Positions 58,800 through 64,000 of a stretch of 64,000 nt of DNA are shown here, piece after piece. The position numbers were made by a program, and so were the translations under genes. The stretch's first letter is position 1, and each line of letters starts with the position of its first letter. The DNA comes from Rutpela maculata. Its lineage: Eukaryota; Arthropoda; Insecta; Coleoptera; Cerambycidae. Location: NCBI GenBank assembly GCA_936432065.2, contig OW386291.2, positions 24,157,821 through 24,221,820 of the forward strand, read 5' to 3'. The notes under the pieces are model-generated. The model had not been told where the DNA came from. It did no database searches and worked only from the letters and a program-made list of their open reading frames with translations.

Positions 58800-59975
58800 T
58801 ATATAATTTATTAATGACTTGTCCCTTGCCATGACTTCTCCACACTTATTCTTAGCAGATGATTTGAAAATCTATTCTGAAGTAAGCAAGCCCAACGACT
58901 GTTCTGCCTTACAAATCGCATTAGATTCTGTTAATGAATGGTGCGAAAACAACCACTTAAAACTAAATACTTCCAAATGTACGATAATGTCATTTTACAA
59001 TAACAGAAAACCAGTGCTATTCGCATACACGATAGATAACGCCACATTTTAAAGATCTTGGAGTAACATTCGACTCCAAGCTTAGCTTTTCTGCTCATAT
59101 AAGCACAATTGTTACCACGGCTTCCAAAGTACTTGGGTATTGTATCAGAAAGTGGGTCAGCTTTACAGATATCAACACTCTGAAATTAATATGTCATTTA
59201 TAAGAAGCAAACTTGAATATGCATCTGTCATCTGGTCACCTATTTATCATAACTCTAAAATGCAAATTGAGTCCGTACAAAGACGATTTCTTAAATATAT
59301 ATTTCTCAAATCTAACGGGGCTTTGATCACAATATCTTACTTAACACATTCAATTTTGACTCGCTTGAACTTAGAAAAAATTGCACAGCTTTACAATTTT
59401 TATACAAAATACTATGCATTTAATAAATAGAATTAAGTTTCATGTACCAAGGCCGAATGCTCGGTAACATGATGCTTTTTACGTCAATATGAGCAAAACT
59501 AACATTCAGGTGAAATCTCCAATATTTAACATGTGTAAGGTATTTAACGAAGACGCCGACCTGTGTGACGTCAACTACGATAATCTAAACCATATTATCA
59601 CTATGTACAAAAATATTCATTTAATTGAATAGGTCTGATAACAATCTCACTTAGGTTAAGAATTCTTATTAACACTACATATGTATTATTATTGAGCCTG
59701 AGTATGTTTCCAAACTATAGTATTAATATATGCAACATATTCACGTAATAGTTTAAGACTGATTGTAATTGCACTAAGATTAAGAATTCTCATTTTCACT
59801 ATTTGTGTCTCATTAGCACTATATTATATATTAGGTTTATAATTAATAAGTCTGATTATAATCTCATTTAGATTAAGAATTCTCATCAGCACTATGTGTC
59901 TCATTATTATCATTTCATATGTTTTATTTATTATTTTCTGTAATTGGGTGTCAACCTGTTGAAAATAAACATTAT
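58800..59975 (+). pseudogene. Jockey/CR1-like LINE, RT C-terminus and 3' end
   Basis: INDLSLAMTSPHLFLADDLK carries the RT catalytic box with Ala-Asp-Asp (preceding residue Leu here, where Tyr/Phe is usual). Then LKLNTSKCTIMSF, KDLGVTFDSKLSFSAHI (after a frame change at ~59050), FIRSKLEYASVIWSP (~59200) and ESVQRRFLKY, and later VPRPNA. Last decayed segment NEDADLCDVNYDNLN (~59550) ends at a stop near 59632. The 3' UTR ends aataaac-attattatt, into which the R4/Dong copy inserted. The RT N-terminal half is missing. Confidence 0.8.
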
Positions 59976-59978
59976 TAT

Positions 59979-62900
59979 TATTTTTTTTTTTTTTTTAGCT
60001 AGCTAAAAACCAGTCACCCTTCTTTGTGGCTCCGACCCTCACAGAGGGGAGCTGGTAGTACCGGTAGCCACTCCCCACGCCCGTGGGGTGAGTGACTACT
60101 GGGTCCGGGAATCGTGTGCCCTGAGCAGACGTAATGAACCGAGAATGACGGCCTTCTGTATTCTGCCGGCTAAGACCTCTGCCGAATTTCGGCATGCCGG
60201 TATGATCTTAAGTTCCGAAAGCAGTGTGTGTCTCGTTCCACCGAGGGCTCCTATAATCAGTACCACTATCTTAACAGTATGGTCTGGATACACTGGATAC
60301 AGTCTGCGGAGTTCGAAGAGCAGATCTCGATATTTTGTCCGTTTTTCCTCCTCCTTCAAGACAATGTTGTTCTCCGCGGGAGCCGAGAACTCCACGACGA
60401 ACATTGTCTTGAGTTGATGGTCGAGGAGTACTACGTCAGGCTTGTTGGCTTGTATTTGCCTGACGGTGGGAAAAGAGTAGTTCCAATAAATTAGACACTT
60501 CTCATTTCCCACAACGGACTCAATATCCCCCGTAGCGTAAGGCAGCACTGGTGTTTCGTCTATCCCATACGAGTGCTTTAAATGGTAATAAAGCACTCGT
60601 AATGCTCCGTCGTGCCTTTGGATATAGGCCGAGACTGCATATGTCGGGCAAGCCGACAGCAAGTGCATAAGAGTCTCTGGCGCCCTGCGGCAGGCCCTGC
60701 AGCTGACATCAGGGACCTCTATACCCATGACACGACTACGATAGACGAGGGTGTTAAATACACCATCCTGGCAAGCCATTATGAATCCCTCGGTCTCAGA
60801 CTTCAGCCCGGCTGACCTTAAGAAGGCAAAGGTCAGCCTTTCGGATAAGCCAAGGTTTTCTATATTTTTATAGAAAACTCCATGCATTGGCTTATCCGTG
60901 TGCAGCTGCAGAAAGTTGTTGTGTTCTGCAGCTTTAATTTGGGCTTTTCGTCGAGCAGGTTCCAACTCGGTGACAGAGTCGCGATTTACCCGCTCGACGT
61001 CGAAGGAGAGACCAAGTTCATCGGCTGCTCTCTGTGCTGCCTTAAAGAGAAAGGCTCCTACCCCTGCATTTTCATGGTCTCGGACCATGCAGAGGAGGGG
61101 ATCCGAACTCCTGATGACCTTACAGGCTCCATCCAGAACCATCCTATTATGGAGACTCTCCAAACTCAAGAGTCCACGGCCTCCCCGATGTCGCGGGAGG
61201 TATAGCCGCGGAACGGACGATTTAGGATGCAAGCTCCTATTGAGATGCATCTTCTTGCGGGTTCCTACATCGAGTTGACGCAACTCTTCTCGACTCCATT
61301 TCACTACCCCAAAGGAGTAGAGAAGGATCGGAACGGCAAGCATATTGGTAGCAGACACCTTATTCTTCCCCGACAGTTCTGAAGACCAGATCTGTCGGAG
61401 TCGGTGCTGATACTTGCCGCGGAGAGCGTTTTTCACTACACTCACTTCTTGGGTGGAGCGTTGCTCGACACCCAAGTAAGTGTACGACTCTCCGGCATCT
61501 AGATGATGTAAGATGCTTCCGTCCACGAGCTGCGCATCCTCTCCGTAGTTCCCGCATCGTCCTCTCTTGAGATGGACCAGTGCACATTTGTCCAGCCCGA
61601 ACTCCATGCCGACAGCCTGCGTGTACTCCTGTACCACCCTGAGGGATTGGTGTAGGTCCCTCTCTCCGGAGGCATAAAGTTTAAGGTCATCCATGTAGAA
61701 CAGATGGGTGACCTTATGCCTCCTATCACCGGGGGTACCGCAGTTGTATCCACGGGTTTTCCGGAGCGAAACGGATAATGGCAGTAGTGAGATGCAAAAC
61801 AGAAGGGGGCTGAGGGAGCCTCCCTGAAATACTCCCCTTCTGAATGTTACCGACTCCGTCTGGACTCTATCATTACCCGATGTAATGGTAAAGCGAGTCC
61901 TCCAGAGCGGCATCAGTTCTTCGATGCATCTCACTACGGGACCAGGTACCGCAAGACATCGGAGCAAGTGTACAATAAGCTCGTGCGATGTCATGTCAAA
62001 TGCCTTGCGGTAGTCGATCCAGGCCATGGAGAGGTTACGCTTATACTGCATGGAGTCCTGCGTGACACACCTGTCAATCAGCAGGTTCTCCTTACAGCCA
62101 GCGACACCTCTCTTTGACCCTCGTTGCTCATATATCCGCTCGTAAACCGGTTCAACTGCGTGGAGCACTCGCATGTACAAGATGCGCGTAAACACCTTGT
62201 AACATGCGTTTAAACAGGTTATCGGCCGGTAGTTCTTTGGGTTAGACAAATCTCCGTTCTTCGGGATCAGCACTGTCCGCCCCTCGACAACCCAAGAAGG
62301 AATTTGCTGCTCCCCATTTAGCCATGAATTGAAAATTCTGGCTAAATGGTGGTGGGTACTGGATAATTTTTTCCACCAAAAGTTATTGATCCCGTCGGGA
62401 CCTGGAGCAGCAAAGTTCTTAGAGCCCTCAAGAGCTCTTCGAACCTCTTCTGGGGTTATCGGTTGGCACACCTGTTGTGGTTGGTGAAACCTTTGACAAA
62501 AGGTTTCAAAGTGTGCCAGGGCTGGAGAGTCTCTGTTGAGTGGAAGCTTCTGTTCGTACAACGTTTTCCAGAAGTTTTCCACCTGATCTGCAGTCGGCGG
62601 ATTTTCAGCAACACGCTGAGGCGGTTCGAAAAGACGCGAGGGCTTTTTGCGGAAAAGTTGATTTTCCGCTAGGCCCCTCGCCCGCCTCACTAGTGACTTC
62701 TTACAAGACACTAGCATCCGTATCCTGTCGAGGCAGTGCTGTTTGGTGGTTTGTAGCACTGCCCCATTGAGTGTGTGATGGACGCGTCTTAAGTTAGCAG
62801 CTACTCGCCGCACTTTAGGCGTGAAAGGCCTATTGGCCGCCATATAGTCCATCACACATTGGATACGGGATGCGTGTTGCCTCGCCGACCGGATCTTGGC

Positions 62901-62995
62901 TTCCATCTTGTGTATGCGCCGTCTCGCTCTCTCTTGTGGAGAAGCACTGTTCCGCCTCTCCACCTGAGACAAGCGTTGAGCGGCAGCATACATAT
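59979..62995 (-). mobile_element. R4/Dong LINE copy 1, 5'-truncated
   Basis: Minus-strand element whose 5' truncation point abuts tattattatt at 62996 and whose 3' UTR (60095-59998) ends in a ~19-base A tail next to (TAA)n at 59970. GC content is visibly higher than the surroundings, and the long frame is intact, both signs of recent arrival. Confidence 0.85.
60096..62993 (-). CDS. R4/Dong-type ORF, 965 codons open: RT, zinc cluster, RLE endonuclease
   Basis: Order: N-terminal basic region (part of the full protein; the ATG at 62993 sits on the truncation and may not be the real start); RT domain from APGPDGINNFWWKKL (~200) through NYRPITCLNACYKVF (~265), AWIDYRKAFDM (~328), GVFQGGSLSPLLF (~388) and the catalytic FYMDDLKLYA (~430); thumb; CRACRRAPETLMHLLSAC (~763), a CCHC cluster; then KPDVVLLDHQLKTMFVVEF (~850), the RLE core with PD and a later D/E. 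Makes a nick at its target and copies its RNA there (target-primed reverse transcription). DNA-binding zinc finger/Myb at the N-terminus is absent because of truncation. Relative to copy 2, it has a 9-bp duplication (VYP) near residue 905. Confidence 0.88.
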   Translation of the reverse strand: MYAAAQRLSQVERRNSASPQERARRRIHKMEAKIRSARQHASRIQCVMDYMAANRPFTPKVRRVAANLRRVHHTLNGAVLQTTKQHCLDRIRMLVSCKKSLVRRARGLAENQLFRKKPSRLFEPPQRVAENPPTADQVENFWKTLYEQKLPLNRDSPALAHFETFCQRFHQPQQVCQPITPEEVRRALEGSKNFAAPGPDGINNFWWKKLSSTHHHLARIFNSWLNGEQQIPSWVVEGRTVLIPKNGDLSNPKNYRPITCLNACYKVFTRILYMRVLHAVEPVYERIYEQRGSKRGVAGCKENLLIDRCVTQDSMQYKRNLSMAWIDYRKAFDMTSHELIVHLLRCLAVPGPVVRCIEELMPLWRTRFTITSGNDRVQTESVTFRRGVFQGGSLSPLLFCISLLPLSVSLRKTRGYNCGTPGDRRHKVTHLFYMDDLKLYASGERDLHQSLRVVQEYTQAVGMEFGLDKCALVHLKRGRCGNYGEDAQLVDGSILHHLDAGESYTYLGVEQRSTQEVSVVKNALRGKYQHRLRQIWSSELSGKNKVSATNMLAVPILLYSFGVVKWSREELRQLDVGTRKKMHLNRSLHPKSSVPRLYLPRHRGGRGLLSLESLHNRMVLDGACKVIRSSDPLLCMVRDHENAGVGAFLFKAAQRAADELGLSFDVERVNRDSVTELEPARRKAQIKAAEHNNFLQLHTDKPMHGVFYKNIENLGLSERLTFAFLRSAGLKSETEGFIMACQDGVFNTLVYRSRVMGIEVPDVSCRACRRAPETLMHLLSACPTYAVSAYIQRHDGALRVLYYHLKHSYGIDETPVLPYATGDIESVVGNEKCLIYWNYSFPTVRQIQANKPDVVLLDHQLKTMFVVEFSAPAENNIVLKEEEKRTKYRDLLFELRRLYPVYPDHTVKIVVLIIGALGGTRHTLLSELKIIPACRNSAEVLAGRIQKAVILGSLRLLRAHDSRTQ

Positions 62996-63003
62996 ATTAT
63001 TAT

Positions 63004-63057
<54 letters not shown>
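62996..63057. repeat. (TTA)n plus ~45-base T run: tail of copy 2
   Basis: On the minus strand this is the poly-A tail of the downstream copy followed by TAA repeats, which touch copy 1's 5' end directly. Confidence 0.85.
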
Positions 63058-64000
63058 TTAAAAACCAGTCACCCTTCTCTGTGGCTCCGACCCTCACAGA
63101 GGGGAGCTGGTAGTACCGGCAGCCACTCCCCACACCCGTGGGGTAAGTGACTACTGGGTCCGGGAATCGTGTGCCCTGAGCAGACGTAATGAACCGAGGA
63201 TGACGGCCTTCTGCATTCTGCCGGCTAAGACCTCCGCCGAATTTCGGCATGCCGGTATGATCTTAAGTTCTGAAAGCAGTGTGTGTCTCGTTCCACCGAG
63301 GGCTCCTATAATCAGTACCACTATCTTAACAGTATGGTCTGGATACAGTCTGCGGAGTTCGAAGAGCAGATCTCGATATTTTGTCCGTTTTTCCTCCTCC
63401 TTCAAGACAATGTTGTTCTCCGCGGGAGCCGAGAACTCCACGACAAACATTGTCTTGAGTTGATGGTCGAGGAGTACTACGTCAGGCTTGTTGGCTTGTA
63501 TTTGCCTGACGGTGGGAAAAGAGTAGTTCCAATAAATTAGACACTTCTCATTTCCCACAACGGACTCAATATCCCCCGGAGCGTAAGGCAGCACTGGTGT
63601 CTCGTCTATCCCATACGAGTGCCTTAGGTGATAATAAAGCACTCGTAATGCTCCGTCGTGCCTCTGGATATAGGCCGAGACTGCATATGTCGGACAAGCC
63701 GACAACAGGTGCATTAAAGTCTCTGGCGCCCTGCGGCAGGCCCTGCAGCTGACATCAGGGACCTCTATACCCATGACACGACTACGATAGACGAGGGTAT
63801 TAAATACACCATCCTGGCAAGCCATTATGAATCCCTCGGTCTCAGACTTCAGCCCGGCTGACCTTAAGAAGGCAAAGGTCAGCCTTTCGGATAAGCCAAG
63901 GTTCTCTATATTTTTATAGAAAACTCCATGCATTGGCTTATCCGTGTGAAGCTGCAGAAAGATGTTGTGTTCTGCAGCTTTAATTTGGGCTTTTCGTCGA
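63058..64000 (-). mobile_element. R4/Dong LINE copy 2, runs off the window edge
   Basis: Same element in the same orientation; coding part 63151 to beyond 63933 is open (260 codons shown from an internal Met) and gives the zinc cluster and RLE core. It differs from copy 1 at only a few percent of positions, for example KHSYG/RHSYG, and the 9-bp VYP length difference. The rest of the copy lies beyond 64000. Confidence 0.88.

Noticed and set aside
60088..62770. Several plus-strand open frames of 60-130 codons at 60-63 kb
   Set aside because: Antisense shadows of the GC-richer R4/Dong ORF.

Overview
This window is repeat-rich nuclear DNA from a eukaryote, most likely an insect with a large genome. 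The evidence is strong AT richness, no dense gene order, and many families typical of arthropod genomes: R4/Dong and Jockey-like LINEs, hAT, piggyBac, Tc1/mariner, Crypton, Ty3/Gypsy and Ty1/Copia. The species cannot be fixed from the sequence. I found no convincing host gene. Nearly all recognisable coding sequence belongs to mobile elements, mostly broken.

Layout. 1-5.7 kb: a mariner-type transposase tail, a MITE, and a decayed gene for a PIN/XPG-like protein with a C-terminal CXC cysteine cluster, flanked by ~210-bp inverted repeats. 5.7-12.3 kb: a LINE on the minus strand split by a 5.9-kb non-autonomous element; the 3-bp duplication TAT is exact and removing the insert restores the LINE frame. 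12.3-19.5 kb: a second CXC fragment hit by another repeat, a piggyBac-type MITE, and an R4/Dong LINE split by a 3.1-kb hAT-like element with an 8-bp duplication. 19.5-26.2 kb: a ~255-bp satellite-like array, a Copia fragment, copies of a G-rich ~0.7-kb repeat (called Rep-1 here), one carrying a 1.5-kb insertion with a 9-bp duplication, and a Harbinger-like hairpin MITE inside that. 26.9-31.8 kb: a 947-bp element with intact ends around the CXC exon, a Crypton-type tyrosine recombinase, an unknown 124-codon ORF, and a piggyBac deletion derivative. 32-38 kb: another CXC fragment, more Rep-1 copies, an LTR palindrome and a Gypsy integrase. 38.2-43.8 kb: a MITE opened by nested insertions, decamer arrays, a foldback and a (TA)n tract. 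44.4-52.3 kb: a fifth XPG/CXC copy broken by a ~430-bp MITE (itself hit by a 3.0-kb element) and by a SINE. 53.8-58.1 kb: a hierarchical repeat array that reverses direction. 58.8-64 kb: a Jockey/CR1-like LINE tail whose (ATT)n end carries two head-to-tail, nearly identical, GC-richer R4/Dong copies.

The most interesting signal is the XPG-like/CXC family. Five loci lie in 64 kb, two with flanking or terminal inverted repeats. This suggests that this protein, usually annotated as uncharacterised, travels on a DNA transposon; the Academ superfamily, known to carry XPG-like nucleases, is the nearest named match I can suggest. The nested insertions with exact target duplications also give a relative timeline of element activity.
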